Of a stretch of DNA of 64,000 bases, positions 53,210 to 62,130 are shown piece by piece (the first letter of the stretch is position 1; every line of letters begins with the position of its first letter). The DNA is from an uncultured Erythrobacter sp. (GTDB taxonomy: Bacteria; Pseudomonadota; Alphaproteobacteria; Sphingomonadales; Sphingomonadaceae). The notes under the pieces are model-generated. The model did no database searches. It saw only the letters and a program-made list of their open reading frames with translations, and was not told the DNA's origin. The stretch is from assembly GCA_947493165.1 (NCBI GenBank), contig CANLPY010000001.1:124001-188000 (forward strand). Direction: 5' to 3'. A program made the position numbers and the translations under genes.

Positions 53210-54550
53210 ATGCGCGGTATTCTTAGGGCAGGTTCAGCGGCAGTAAGTCTTGCATTGGGCGCGGCGGCGTTCACCGCGCCAGCACACGCTGATGAACTGC
53301 GCGATGCGGTGGGCGATGACATGCCAGGCCTGATGGAGCTTTATAAAGACCTCCACGCCAACCCAGAGCTGTCTTTTCAGGAATTTGAGACCGCGAAAAA
53401 GCTGGCCGCCCGTGCCCGTGCACTTGGCTTTGAAGTCACCGAAGGTGTCGGACAGACCGGCGTTGTCGCGGTCATGCGCAATGGCGAAGGACCCACGGTC
53501 ATGTTGCGCGCCGATATGGACGGCCTGCCAGTGAATGAGCAGACGGACCTGCCCTATGCGTCAAAAGCGCGCGGTGTGCCGGCGAGCGGCGTCGAAAGCG
53601 GCATCATGCATGCCTGCGGCCACGATACACACATGGCAGCGTGGGTGGGCGCAGCGCAATTGCTGGCCGAGCGCAAGGATGAATGGTCAGGCACGTTGGT
53701 GATGATCCTGCAACCGGCAGAAGAGTTGGGCCTGGGCGCGGTCGCGATGCTGGAAGATGGCTTGTATGAGCGTTTTCCAAAGCCTGACTATGTGCTCGCG
53801 TTTCACGATGCCGCTGCCGCGCCTGCGGGCGTAATCGGTTACACATCAGGCTTTGCTCTCGCGAATGTCGATAGCGTCGATATTCTGGTGAAAGGTGTTG
53901 GCGGGCACGGCGCCTACCCGCACACCACCAAAGATCCAATTGTGATCGCATCCAGCATTGTAATGCGCCTGCAAACGCTCGTCAGCCGAGAGAAAAATCC
54001 GCTCGAACCTGCGGTAGTCACGGTCGGTAGCTTTCAGGCGGGCGCAAAGCACAACATCATCTCTGATGAGGCAAAATTGCAGCTGACTGTGCGGTCTTAC
54101 ACAGACGAATCGCGCGCGGCCCTGCTCGAAGGGATTGCCCGCATTTCAAAGGCCGAAGCAATGGCCGCTGGGCTACCGGATGAATTGCTGCCTGAGGTGA
54201 CCGTGACCGAACCTTACACTCCGGCGACTTACAACACGCCTGAATTGACTGCAGATGTTGCTGAGGTTCTCAAAGGGCGTTTTGGAGAGCGGGTGATTGA
54301 AACTGATCCCGTTATGGGCGGTGAGGATTTCAGCCAGTTCCGCCGCGCTGACCCTGACAATGTCCAAACGCTGATCTTTTGGGTTGGCGGTGTGCCGATG
54401 GATCAGTGGGAAAAAGCGCAAGCCGGTGAGCTAGAGCTCCCATCGCTGCATTCGCCGTTCTGGGCGCCGGATGCGGAAGCGGTGATTTCGACTGCGACCG
54501 AAGCGCTGACGGCTGCGACGCTCGACCTGATGCCGTTCAAGGGCGGGTAG
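53210..54550 (+). CDS. Exported M20-family amidohydrolase (hippurate hydrolase-like)
   Basis: A 446 aa M20D dizinc hydrolase with a cleavable signal peptide (LALGAAAFTAPAHA). Metal-site residues occur in MLRADMDGLP, MHACGHDTHMA (metal Cys/His), QPAEELGLGAVAML (Glu) and VMGGEDFSQF. It hydrolyses N-acyl amino acids or small amides. The signal peptide is unusual for the mostly cytosolic relatives, so it should act in the periplasm. It lies 31 bases after the SLC13 transporter, which may import a product or substrate. The ATG at 53210 with GGGAG upstream is used. Confidence 0.92.
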   Translation: MRGILRAGSAAVSLALGAAAFTAPAHADELRDAVGDDMPGLMELYKDLHANPELSFQEFETAKKLAARARALGFEVTEGVGQTGVVAVMRNGEGPTVMLRADMDGLPVNEQTDLPYASKARGVPASGVESGIMHACGHDTHMAAWVGAAQLLAERKDEWSGTLVMILQPAEELGLGAVAMLEDGLYERFPKPDYVLAFHDAAAAPAGVIGYTSGFALANVDSVDILVKGVGGHGAYPHTTKDPIVIASSIVMRLQTLVSREKNPLEPAVVTVGSFQAGAKHNIISDEAKLQLTVRSYTDESRAALLEGIARISKAEAMAAGLPDELLPEVTVTEPYTPATYNTPELTADVAEVLKGRFGERVIETDPVMGGEDFSQFRRADPDNVQTLIFWVGGVPMDQWEKAQAGELELPSLHSPFWAPDAEAVISTATEALTAATLDLMPFKGG

Positions 54551-54787
54551 TCAGTGAGGCGTCGATAAATCCCGAATGAACCGGATGCTATGCACCAGTA
54601 CGTAAATTACAGGTGCGTAAAGAAGAATGCCGAAGGTACTCAGCCATAGCAGGAAATTCAGCCAATTTGTGCTTGGGAGCAGATAGGCAGCCCAAAAAGG
54701 AGTTGCCGGTGGGCCCCATGAAGCGAGAAAATTGGCAACAAAAAGGCTCAGCAACACAAGAGCCGAAAACACCTTCAAACTGAACAT
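54551..54787 (-). CDS. Small two-helix membrane protein
   Basis: A 78 aa protein from the ATG at 54787 (the frame is open to 54925 but without a signal). Two hydrophobic helices (VFSALVLLSLFVANFL and LNFLLWLSTFGILLYAP) dominate. It converges on the amidohydrolase, the stops being adjacent. No family recognised; being short and with a modest ribosome site, it may be a real small membrane protein or a spurious frame. Confidence 0.5.
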   Translation of the reverse strand: MFSLKVFSALVLLSLFVANFLASWGPPATPFWAAYLLPSTNWLNFLLWLSTFGILLYAPVIYVLVHSIRFIRDLSTPH

Positions 54788-54940
54788 AGCCCGACTGTAA
54801 TCGACTTGAACCTGAAAACAAAGCACCGGCATCATCCAGCCTTGCGAACTTGAAGCGAAACGAAACTTGCAAGTGGCGGAAAGTTGCCAGCAAGCCCATC
54901 CGCAGCGAAGCCGCAGACGACGCATGCGTCCGAAAAAGAA

Positions 54941-54980
54941 CGGCCGCCAAAGCGTGAAGGGGATCGCGCTTTAGCGGCCG
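54941..54980 (-). terminator. Strong terminator after the small gene downstream of aceA
   Basis: CGGCCGCCAAAGCG (54941-54954) pairs with CGCTTTAGCGGCCG (54967-54980) with one mismatch. Leftward the stem runs into TTCTTTTTCGG. It ends the leftward transcript about 40 bases past the stop of the 60 aa gene at 55021-55203, possibly including aceA. Confidence 0.8.
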
Positions 54981-55020
54981 TATTCTCCTCCCCAGGAGAA
55001 CGGTTGAAGGTTGGTAACGC

Positions 55021-55203
55021 TTAACTTGGGTCGGGGACGTATGTGCCCAGACGGTGATGAAGCGCGTTGATTTTCGCGAGCTCGTCGCGGTCTTCGGTGT
55101 TGCGTGCATGGCTTTCTAAAGCGCGGCGCAGCAGCTTCATATCAGCGGTCGAAAGCAGCGCGCGGGCGCGGGCTGGTTCTGGGCTGGTCGTTGCATCGGT
55201 CAT
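55021..55203 (-). CDS. Small acidic-basic helical protein downstream of aceA
   Basis: A 60 aa protein from the ATG at 55203 with AGGAG upstream. It is helical (MKLLRRALESHARNTEDRDELAKINALHHRL) with no export signal. It lies 138 bases after aceA on the same strand and before a strong terminator, so it may share the aceA transcript. No family recognised; a small accessory protein is possible. Confidence 0.65.
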   Translation of the reverse strand: MTDATTSPEPARARALLSTADMKLLRRALESHARNTEDRDELAKINALHHRLGTYVPDPS

Positions 55204-55341
55204 AATCACTCTCCTGGGCTGATGAGTCTAAAGCTCTTGGCCCTTGTCTTTGGTTCCCGGTGAGGATGCTTTAGCACATCCCCACGCAGGTTCCACGCAG
55301 CTCTATCAGGCAGCTACGAACTGATTCCCATCCGGCGCGCT

Positions 55342-56940
55342 TTACGCGGCGGCGAACTGGTTCATGGTGTTGTCCTTGCCGCCCGCTTTCAGCGCAGCTT
55401 CACCGGCGAAGTATTCCTTGTGGTCATCGCCAATGTCAGAGCCAGCCATGTTCTGGTGCTTGACGCAGGCGATACCCTGACGGATTTCTTCGCGCTGGAC
55501 GTTCTTGACGTAGCCGAGCATCGCTTGCTCACCGAAGTATTCACGCGCCAGATTGTCAGTCGACAAAGCTGCGGTGTGATAGGTCGGCAGCGTGATCAGG
55601 TGGTGGAAGATACCAGCACGCTTCGCAGCATCAGCTTGGAAGGTGCGGATTTTCTCATCCGCTTCCTGTGCCAATTCCGTCGCATCGTAATCAATGCTCA
55701 TCAACCTGTCGCGGTCATAGGCAGACACATCCTTGCCTTCTTCTGACCACTTATCAAAGATTTGCTGGCGGAAGTTCAGCGTCCAATTGAACGATGGCGA
55801 GTTGTTGTAAACCAGCTTTGCGTTTGGAACGACCTCACGGATCCGGTCAACCATGCCAGCGATCTGTTCAACGTGGGGCTTCTCAGTTTCGATCCACAGC
55901 AGGTCAGCGCCTGCCTGCAGCGAAGTGATCCCATCAAGCACACAGCGGTCTTCACCGGTTCCAGCGCGGAACTGGAACAGATTGGATGGCAGGCGTTTCG
56001 GACGCAATAGCTTGCCATCGCGGCTCAAGAAAACGTCGCCGTTCTGGATGTTGGCAGGATCAACCTCTTCGCAATCTAGGAAGCTGTTGTACTGGTCGCC
56101 CAGATCACCCTCTTCTTTGGTGTAGGCAATCTGCTTGGTCAGGCCAGCGCCAAGGCTGTCTGTGCGGGCAACGATCACGCCGTCATCAACGCCCATTTCT
56201 AGGAAGGCATGACGACACGCGCGGATTTTTTGCGCGAAGTCTTCGTGCGGAACGGTGACCTTGCCGTCCTGGTGGCCGCACTGCTTTTCGTCAGAGACCT
56301 GATTTTCGATCTGCAAGGCGCATGCACCCGCTTCGATCATCTTCTTAGCGAGCAAATATGTCGCTTCAGCGTTGCCAAAGCCTGCGTCAATATCGGCAAT
56401 GATCGGAACAACGTGCGTCTCGTAATTGTCGATCGCGGTTTCGATCCGCTTGGCTTCAACTTCATCGCCAGCTTCGCGGGCTGCGTCGAGCGCGCGGAAC
56501 ATACCGCCAAGTTCGCGGGCGTCCGCTTGCTTGAGGAAGGTGTAAAGCTCTTCGATCAGTGCCGGAACGCTGGTTTTTTCGTGCATTGACTGGTCAGGCA
56601 GGGGGCCAAACTCACTGCGGAGCGCAGCAACCATCCAGCCCGACAGGTAGAGGTAGCGCTGTTTCGTGGTTCCAAAGTGTTTTTTGATCGCGATCATCTT
56701 TTGCTGCGCGATGAAACCGTGCCAGCAGCCGAGCGATTGCGTGTAATCCGCTGGGTTTGCATCATAGGCGTCCATATCGGCGCGCATGATCTTGGCGGTG
56801 TATTTCGCGATATCGAGCCCGGTGGGGAAGCGGTTTTGGATCGCCATGCGAGCGGCCCCTTCTGCATCGATTGCGCCCCAGCTTGGGCCAGCGCCTTCGA
56901 TTGTGCCGCGCATTTGGGCGATTGTATTCTGGTATGTCAT
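55342..56940 (-). CDS. aceA: Isocitrate lyase (long type)
   Basis: A 532 aa isocitrate lyase of the longer class found in Pseudomonas and eukaryote-like enzymes. The catalytic Cys lies in SDEKQCGHQDGK (KQCGH rather than the KKCGH of short types). Metal- and substrate-site blocks include IADIDAGFGNAEATYLLAKKM, VARTDSLGAGLT and LVYNNSPSFNW. It cleaves isocitrate to glyoxylate and succinate, the entry of the glyoxylate shunt. Residues upstream of the ATG at 56940 lack family sequence. It is divergent from a ScfR/RamB-like regulator. Confidence 0.97.
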   Translation of the reverse strand: MTYQNTIAQMRGTIEGAGPSWGAIDAEGAARMAIQNRFPTGLDIAKYTAKIMRADMDAYDANPADYTQSLGCWHGFIAQQKMIAIKKHFGTTKQRYLYLSGWMVAALRSEFGPLPDQSMHEKTSVPALIEELYTFLKQADARELGGMFRALDAAREAGDEVEAKRIETAIDNYETHVVPIIADIDAGFGNAEATYLLAKKMIEAGACALQIENQVSDEKQCGHQDGKVTVPHEDFAQKIRACRHAFLEMGVDDGVIVARTDSLGAGLTKQIAYTKEEGDLGDQYNSFLDCEEVDPANIQNGDVFLSRDGKLLRPKRLPSNLFQFRAGTGEDRCVLDGITSLQAGADLLWIETEKPHVEQIAGMVDRIREVVPNAKLVYNNSPSFNWTLNFRQQIFDKWSEEGKDVSAYDRDRLMSIDYDATELAQEADEKIRTFQADAAKRAGIFHHLITLPTYHTAALSTDNLAREYFGEQAMLGYVKNVQREEIRQGIACVKHQNMAGSDIGDDHKEYFAGEAALKAGGKDNTMNQFAAA

Positions 56941-57020
56941 GGCTTTTCTCCTGAACTTTTGAAAGGGGAGGGTTATGCCATTGTATATGCCTGCACGCGG
57001 GGCGATTCTCCAGTAAACCT

Positions 57021-57040
57021 TACAGACAATCGTGTCTGTA
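57021..57040. promoter_or_regulatory. Palindrome TACAGACA-ATCG-TGTCTGTA
   Basis: Perfect 8-bp arms (57021-57028 and 57033-57040) around ATCG, 80 bases from the aceA start and 58 from the regulator start. A likely binding site in the divergent aceA/ScfR region; which protein binds it is inference. Confidence 0.6.
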
Positions 57041-57072
57041 TAGGCCAAATTCGGCTATATCTTGTGTGAAGC

Positions 57073-57088
57073 TGTAAAGTAATTTACA
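57073..57088. promoter_or_regulatory. Palindrome TGTAAA-GTAA-TTTACA before scfR-like gene
   Basis: Perfect 6-bp arms (57073-57078 and 57083-57088) ending 9 bases before the regulator start, overlapping its ribosome site. Consistent with autorepression. AT-rich half-sites resemble those of RamB-type XRE regulators only loosely. Confidence 0.55.
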
Positions 57089-57097
57089 AAGGTCGAT

Positions 57098-58435
57098 ATG
57101 GCTGAAAACGCACTTCTCGCTGGTCCCGCATTGCGCCGTTTGCGTAAACGCGAAGGGTTAACTCAGGCCGCTATGGCGGCTTCGCTGGGTATCTCACCAA
57201 GCTATCTCAACCTGATTGAACGCAACCAGCGTCCGTTATCGGCGCGCGTTCTGGTGCAAGTGATTGAGCGGTTTGACTTTGATCCGCGCAGCTTGCGCGA
57301 GGATGAGGCAATCGGCGGCGTTGATGGCCTTGCGCGGCGTCTATCAGACAAGCGGTTCAAAGATTTGGGGATCGACCGAGAAGAAATACAGGAATTTCTC
57401 GCCGCTGCGCCGCAAGCCGCCGCCGCATTTGCGCGGATGTATGACGCGGGCGGTGTGGGCGAGGCTCGGGTCGATAATCCTGATAATCAGGCAAGGGCGG
57501 CGGTGGAGCGCTGGCAGAACCATTTTGCCGATCTCGATCACGCTGCGGAAGCGACAGCAGAGGAATTGCGCCTGTCGGTGGGGGAGATCAGCGCAGCCTT
57601 ATCTCAGCGTCTGCGCGAACGACATCAATTCTCTGTCCGCATTCTGCCTGCAGAGGTTATTCCGGGGCAGGTCAGCCGCTTGGACCTGCACGCGCGGCAA
57701 TTGCAAATTTCTGAGACGCTGCCGGGCGCGGCGCGGCGTTTTCAAATCGCGCGGCAAGTGGGCAGCCTCGAACAGCGCGAAGCGATTGAGATGGTGGTGG
57801 AGGGCGCAAACCTGCCCTCTCGCGAGGCGCGCGAGGCGTTTCGCGAACACGTAGCCGATTATGTCGCGGGCGCGCTTCTGATGCCGTATGGCCGGTTCAT
57901 GCGGGCGTGCGAGCAGACCGCGCATGATCTCACCATCTTGCAGCGCCGCTTTGCGGTGAACTTTGAACAGGTGGCGCAGCGCCTCACGACTTTGCAGCGC
58001 GTGGGAGAGAGGGGGCTGCCGTTTTTCGCCGCGCGGATTGACCGGGCGGGAAAGCTGGCTGATTTCACCGCTGGCGCAAGCGGGGCGATGCATCCGCTGG
58101 ATGGAGCGCGCTGGCCCGCATGGGTTCCCTATGCAGCGTTCGAGCTTCCCGGCACGATGCTCAGCCAAGCGGTGCTGTTTGCAGAAGGAGAGGCAGCGCC
58201 GAAACACTGGTTTACCATCGCGCGTTCAGTTGACGGGAACGGCGTCGCCTGTTCGGCGCGTAATGCGATTGTGCTGGGCCTTGAGGCGCGTTTTGCAGGT
58301 GAATTGGCGGAGGCGCGCGGGGTGTCACTTAACCCCGAAGATGCGGTTCCATTGGGCACGGATTGCGCGCGCTGTGGCCGGGCCGATTGTCTTAATCCGC
58401 AAACTCGGCGGCTGGCGGCGCAAGCACGCTATTGA
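57098..58435 (+). CDS. XRE/ImmA-type regulator of the ScfR/RamB family
   Basis: A 445 aa protein: N-terminal XRE helix-turn-helix (RLRKREGLTQAAMAASLGIS; SYLNLIERNQRPLS), an ImmA/IrrE-like domain in the middle (ARRFQIARQVGSLEQ; REHVADYVAGALLMPYGRF), and a C-terminal short-chain fatty acyl regulator (DUF2083) domain with Cys motif CARCGRADCLNP. RamB/ScfR relatives control isocitrate lyase, malate synthase or propionate genes in response to acetyl- or short-chain acyl signals. Its divergent position beside aceA strongly supports control of the glyoxylate shunt. Confidence 0.9.
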   Translation: MAENALLAGPALRRLRKREGLTQAAMAASLGISPSYLNLIERNQRPLSARVLVQVIERFDFDPRSLREDEAIGGVDGLARRLSDKRFKDLGIDREEIQEFLAAAPQAAAAFARMYDAGGVGEARVDNPDNQARAAVERWQNHFADLDHAAEATAEELRLSVGEISAALSQRLRERHQFSVRILPAEVIPGQVSRLDLHARQLQISETLPGAARRFQIARQVGSLEQREAIEMVVEGANLPSREAREAFREHVADYVAGALLMPYGRFMRACEQTAHDLTILQRRFAVNFEQVAQRLTTLQRVGERGLPFFAARIDRAGKLADFTAGASGAMHPLDGARWPAWVPYAAFELPGTMLSQAVLFAEGEAAPKHWFTIARSVDGNGVACSARNAIVLGLEARFAGELAEARGVSLNPEDAVPLGTDCARCGRADCLNPQTRRLAAQARY

Positions 58436-58615
58436 ACGGGCAAGATAGGTGCGTGAAAATACGTAGGCTCCCTTAGGTGCGCCTTCATATCTGATTAACT
58501 CTGCAAACCGGCTCTGGCTGCTCGCTAGCGAACCCGTTGTAAAGTTTACCGACACTTAATCTCTCGCGGCTATGGCGAAGGTCGTAATACCACTTTTGCG
58601 TGAGCCACACTCTCG

Positions 58616-60001
58616 ATGATCCGTTTGTTTAAGCATTATATCCCGCATGCCGTGCTGCTGCTCGGTCTGCTCGATTTCGCGCTGTTGATGCTCGCGGGCG
58701 AGTTTGCATGGCAATTGCGCGCATCGCAGATCGGCATGGATCCGGGCCGCTTTAGCGAACGCTGGATCGCGATTGCGGGCTCTGCAGGGGTGGTCTGGCT
58801 GGCCATGATATCGGTTGGAGTTTATGGCCCTAACGCATTGCGATCTTTGCGATTTGCTGGTGCACGGCTGCTTGTTGCGATCAGCCTTGGCATCATAGCC
58901 TTGGCACTTATCGACTTTGTGTTGAAGGGTGATGTGTTTTGGCGCTCAACCCTGTTTTTCGCCATGTGGCTGGCGATTGGCATGTTGGTTATCGACCGCC
59001 TGTTCCTCAACAACTTCTTGGGTTCTTCCGCCTTTCGCAGACGTGTGATGGTGCTGGGCGCAGGCGACCGGGCGCAGCGTTTGCGCGAGCTGGCGGACAA
59101 GCCGGAAAGCGGCTTTGTCATCGTTTCATATATCGCCATGAATGAGCCGGAACGCGTCGTTGAAGAGGCGATTGCGCGCGAAGCGATCCATGATTTGGGC
59201 CGCTTTGCCGAAAACTTGGGTGTGAGCGAAGTGGTGCTGGCTTTGCAGGAACGGCGCAATGCACTGCCGCTGCCTGATCTTCTCAGGATCAAGACTAAGG
59301 GCGTGCACGTCAACGATTTCTCCAGTTTTCTGGAACGTGAGACGGGCCGCGTTGATCTCGATACGGTCAATCCCAGCTGGTTGATCTTTTCCGATGGCTT
59401 TTCATCGGGCCGGATGCTGTCGAGCGCGTTTAAGCGTGTGTTCGATATCATCGCCAGCCTGATCTTGCTGCTCGGCACATTCCCGATCATCTTAATCTTT
59501 GCCGTGCTGGTAAAGCTCGACAGCAAGGGGCCTGCGTTCTTCAAGCAGGAGCGCATTGGGCTGTTCGGTGAGCCATTCCACCTAATCAAGCTGCGTTCCA
59601 TGCGGACCGATGCGGAAAAGGACGGCTCACAGTGGGCGCAGGAGAACGATCCGCGCATCACCCGCCTTGGCCGTTTTATCCGCAAGGTTCGCATTGATGA
59701 GCTGCCGCAAACGTGGAGCGTGCTGAAAGGCAATATGAGCTTTGTCGGTCCGCGTCCCGAAGTGCCCAAGTTTGTCGATGATCTGCAGGAAGAAATCCCG
59801 TTTTACGGTGAGCGCCATATGGTCAAACCCGGCATCACTGGCTGGGCGCAGATCAACTATCCTTATGGCGCATCGACAGAGGATAGCCGCAAAAAGCTCG
59901 AATACGATCTTTACTACGCCAAGAATTACACGCCGTTTCTGGATCTTGTGATCCTGTTGCAGACAGTGCGCGTGGTGCTGTGGCCGGAAGGCGCGCGGTG
60001 A
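58616..60001 (+). CDS. Sugar transferase of the XrtA/PEP-CTERM exopolysaccharide system
   Basis: A 461 aa polyisoprenyl-phosphate hexose-1-phosphate transferase: four N-terminal helices, a Rossmann-like central region (MVLGAGDRAQRLREL), then the bacterial sugar-transferase domain (KRVFDIIASLILLLG; FKQERIGLFGEPFHLIKLRSM; GNMSFVGPRPEVPKFV; KPGITGWAQINYPYG). It matches the TIGR03013-like group found with exosortase A. It starts exopolysaccharide repeat synthesis by charging undecaprenyl phosphate. It overlaps the downstream prsK gene by 4 bases. Confidence 0.92.
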   Translation: MIRLFKHYIPHAVLLLGLLDFALLMLAGEFAWQLRASQIGMDPGRFSERWIAIAGSAGVVWLAMISVGVYGPNALRSLRFAGARLLVAISLGIIALALIDFVLKGDVFWRSTLFFAMWLAIGMLVIDRLFLNNFLGSSAFRRRVMVLGAGDRAQRLRELADKPESGFVIVSYIAMNEPERVVEEAIAREAIHDLGRFAENLGVSEVVLALQERRNALPLPDLLRIKTKGVHVNDFSSFLERETGRVDLDTVNPSWLIFSDGFSSGRMLSSAFKRVFDIIASLILLLGTFPIILIFAVLVKLDSKGPAFFKQERIGLFGEPFHLIKLRSMRTDAEKDGSQWAQENDPRITRLGRFIRKVRIDELPQTWSVLKGNMSFVGPRPEVPKFVDDLQEEIPFYGERHMVKPGITGWAQINYPYGASTEDSRKKLEYDLYYAKNYTPFLDLVILLQTVRVVLWPEGAR

Positions 60002-62130
60002 TTATCGACGCAGACATCGCCTCCTACGTGGGCTTTGCAGGTTATCTTGCCGGCTCCGTGCTAAGCGCGGGCGCTGGCCTGTGGATTATGCGCAGCGGAG
60101 ACAAGGCGCGCCCTGATCGCGCCGCTGCACTGGCCGCGGTGGCGCTCACCAGCATTTGGTGTGCGCTCGCCGCAGGGCTTGGACCGTGGGAACCGACAAC
60201 CCGCCTGTTTGAGACGGGCCGCAATCTGGCGTGGATCGCGGTTATCTTTCGTCTGTTTGCCAATGATGGGCGTGATGAAAGCCTGAAACCAACCCGTCCG
60301 GTCATCATCACATTGGCGCTGGTGCAATTGCTCCAGCCGGTGCTGCTGGTGATCGAAACGCGATACGCCATCACCCCGCAGCTGCAAGCGCTGACCCACG
60401 AGGTAAGCGCAGTTTTCGGCATGTTGGTCGCCATTGGTGCGCTGGTTTTGCTGCATAACCTGTATGCCGGGGCATCGGCACAGGCACGCCGTATCTTGCG
60501 GTGGAGCGCAGCGGCCGTGGCGGGCATTTGGGCGTATGATCTTAATCTGCACACGCTCGCTTATTTGAGCGGTGAAGAGCCCAGCCTGCTGGTCGCGCTG
60601 CGCGGCGCGGTTGCAGGGGCAATGATTGGAGTGCTGGCTCTTGGTGCGAACTCACGCGGAGCCGATCTGGATTTCCGCCCCTCGCGCGCGGTCACATTCC
60701 AAACGCTTTCATTGCTGATCATCGGCGGTTATCTGCTGCTCATGGTGGTGGTCTCCAAATCGCTGACCATGCTGGGCGGTGATTTTGGCCGCGCGACCCA
60801 AGTCGTGTTCCTCGCACTTGCGATCCTTGGAGCAATTATCTGGCTGCCATCTCAGCGGATGCGCGGCTGGCTGCGCGTAACCGCGACAAAGCACCTGTTC
60901 CAGCACCGCTATGACTACCGCGAAGAATGGCTGCGCTTCACACGCACTGTCGGCAGCGGGTCACATGATGCAGCTGATGGCCCGAGCTTTCATGAGCGCG
61001 CGGTAAAGGCAATTGCAGACATCACTGACAGCCCGGCAGGCTTACTGCTAGCGCCTAATGAAGAAGCGCAATTGGAATTGGTTGCACGCTGGAACTGGGC
61101 GACCATCGGCGTGCCTGCAATTGCGGCGGAATATGAGCTGTCCAGCCTGCTGGAACGCCATAGCCACATCCTTGATCTGGATGAAGTGCGCGCCGGGCAT
61201 GACCGCGTAGGCGAGGTTGCTTTGGTCCCCGAATGGCTGCGCGAGGCAGAAGACGCGTGGGCGCTGGTCCCGCTTATTCACTTTGACCGATTGGTTGGCA
61301 CTATTGTTCTGGCCCGTCCGAGAATTGAACGGCGGCTGGACTGGGAAGATTTCGATCTGCTTCGCGTCGTGGGCCAGCAGCTCGCCAGCTATCTGGCCGA
61401 ACAATCGGGGCAGCAAGCTTTGATGGAAGCAAGCCGGTTTGATGAATTCAACCGCCGTATTGCCTTTGTCATGCACGACATCAAAAATTTGGCGAGCCAG
61501 CTTTCTTTGCTAGCGCGCAATGCCGAAAAGCACGCCGACAATCCCGAATTTCGCGCCGACATGCTCGTCACCTTGCGCAATTCCTCTGACAAGCTGACCA
61601 ATCTGCTTGCTCGCCTTGGCCGGTATGGCTCTGGTCAGGCACAGGAAAGCCGCGATGTTGATCTCGTTTCGCTCGCCAAGCAATTGGCAAAGCGATTTGA
61701 GCACGCCCATCCGGTGCAACTGACCCGGATCAATCCTGCCGTGGTCTTGGCGGACATGGAAGGGTTGGAGCAGGCGCTTATTCACCTGATCCAGAACGCA
61801 GTTGATGCAAGCGAGGATGACAAGCCGATCTATCTCGACGTTTCCAGCGACGGGCTGAACGGTCAGTTCGACATTGTCGACACTGGGGGCGGCATGTCAC
61901 CCGGCTTTGTCCGCAATGGCCTGTTCAAACCCTTCGTGTCTTCAAAAGATGGCGGCTTTGGCATTGGCGCCTTTGAGGCACGTGAAATCGTGCGGGCTAT
62001 GGGCGGCCGCATCAATGTGGAATCGCGCGAAGGGCTGGGCACACGTTTCAGCGTCATCTTGCCCTTGCGTGAAGCAGCGCAATTGCTCAGCAGCGACGCA
62101 CAATTTCAAACAAATGATGAGGTCGCCTGA
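59998..62130 (+). CDS. prsK: PEP-CTERM system histidine kinase PrsK
   Basis: A 710 aa membrane sensor kinase. About eight N-terminal helices are followed by a GAF-like domain (about residues 335-470), an H box with MHDIKN (non-canonical His-Asp-Ile-Lys-Asn) and an HATPase domain (N box HLIQNAVDAS; G box GGGMSPGF). It is the PrsK type paired with PrsR in XrtA/PEP-CTERM loci. I use the GTG at 59998, which overlaps the stop of the sugar transferase (GTGA) and has GGAAGG six bases upstream; an earlier GTG at 59980 is less likely. Confidence 0.92.
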   Translation: MIIDADIASYVGFAGYLAGSVLSAGAGLWIMRSGDKARPDRAAALAAVALTSIWCALAAGLGPWEPTTRLFETGRNLAWIAVIFRLFANDGRDESLKPTRPVIITLALVQLLQPVLLVIETRYAITPQLQALTHEVSAVFGMLVAIGALVLLHNLYAGASAQARRILRWSAAAVAGIWAYDLNLHTLAYLSGEEPSLLVALRGAVAGAMIGVLALGANSRGADLDFRPSRAVTFQTLSLLIIGGYLLLMVVVSKSLTMLGGDFGRATQVVFLALAILGAIIWLPSQRMRGWLRVTATKHLFQHRYDYREEWLRFTRTVGSGSHDAADGPSFHERAVKAIADITDSPAGLLLAPNEEAQLELVARWNWATIGVPAIAAEYELSSLLERHSHILDLDEVRAGHDRVGEVALVPEWLREAEDAWALVPLIHFDRLVGTIVLARPRIERRLDWEDFDLLRVVGQQLASYLAEQSGQQALMEASRFDEFNRRIAFVMHDIKNLASQLSLLARNAEKHADNPEFRADMLVTLRNSSDKLTNLLARLGRYGSGQAQESRDVDLVSLAKQLAKRFEHAHPVQLTRINPAVVLADMEGLEQALIHLIQNAVDASEDDKPIYLDVSSDGLNGQFDIVDTGGGMSPGFVRNGLFKPFVSSKDGGFGIGAFEAREIVRAMGGRINVESREGLGTRFSVILPLREAAQLLSSDAQFQTNDEVA

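Noticed and set aside
58822..59769. Long antisense frame in the sugar transferase gene (315 codons)
   Set aside because: Ser/Arg-rich shadow translation of a conserved gene with no initiation signal.
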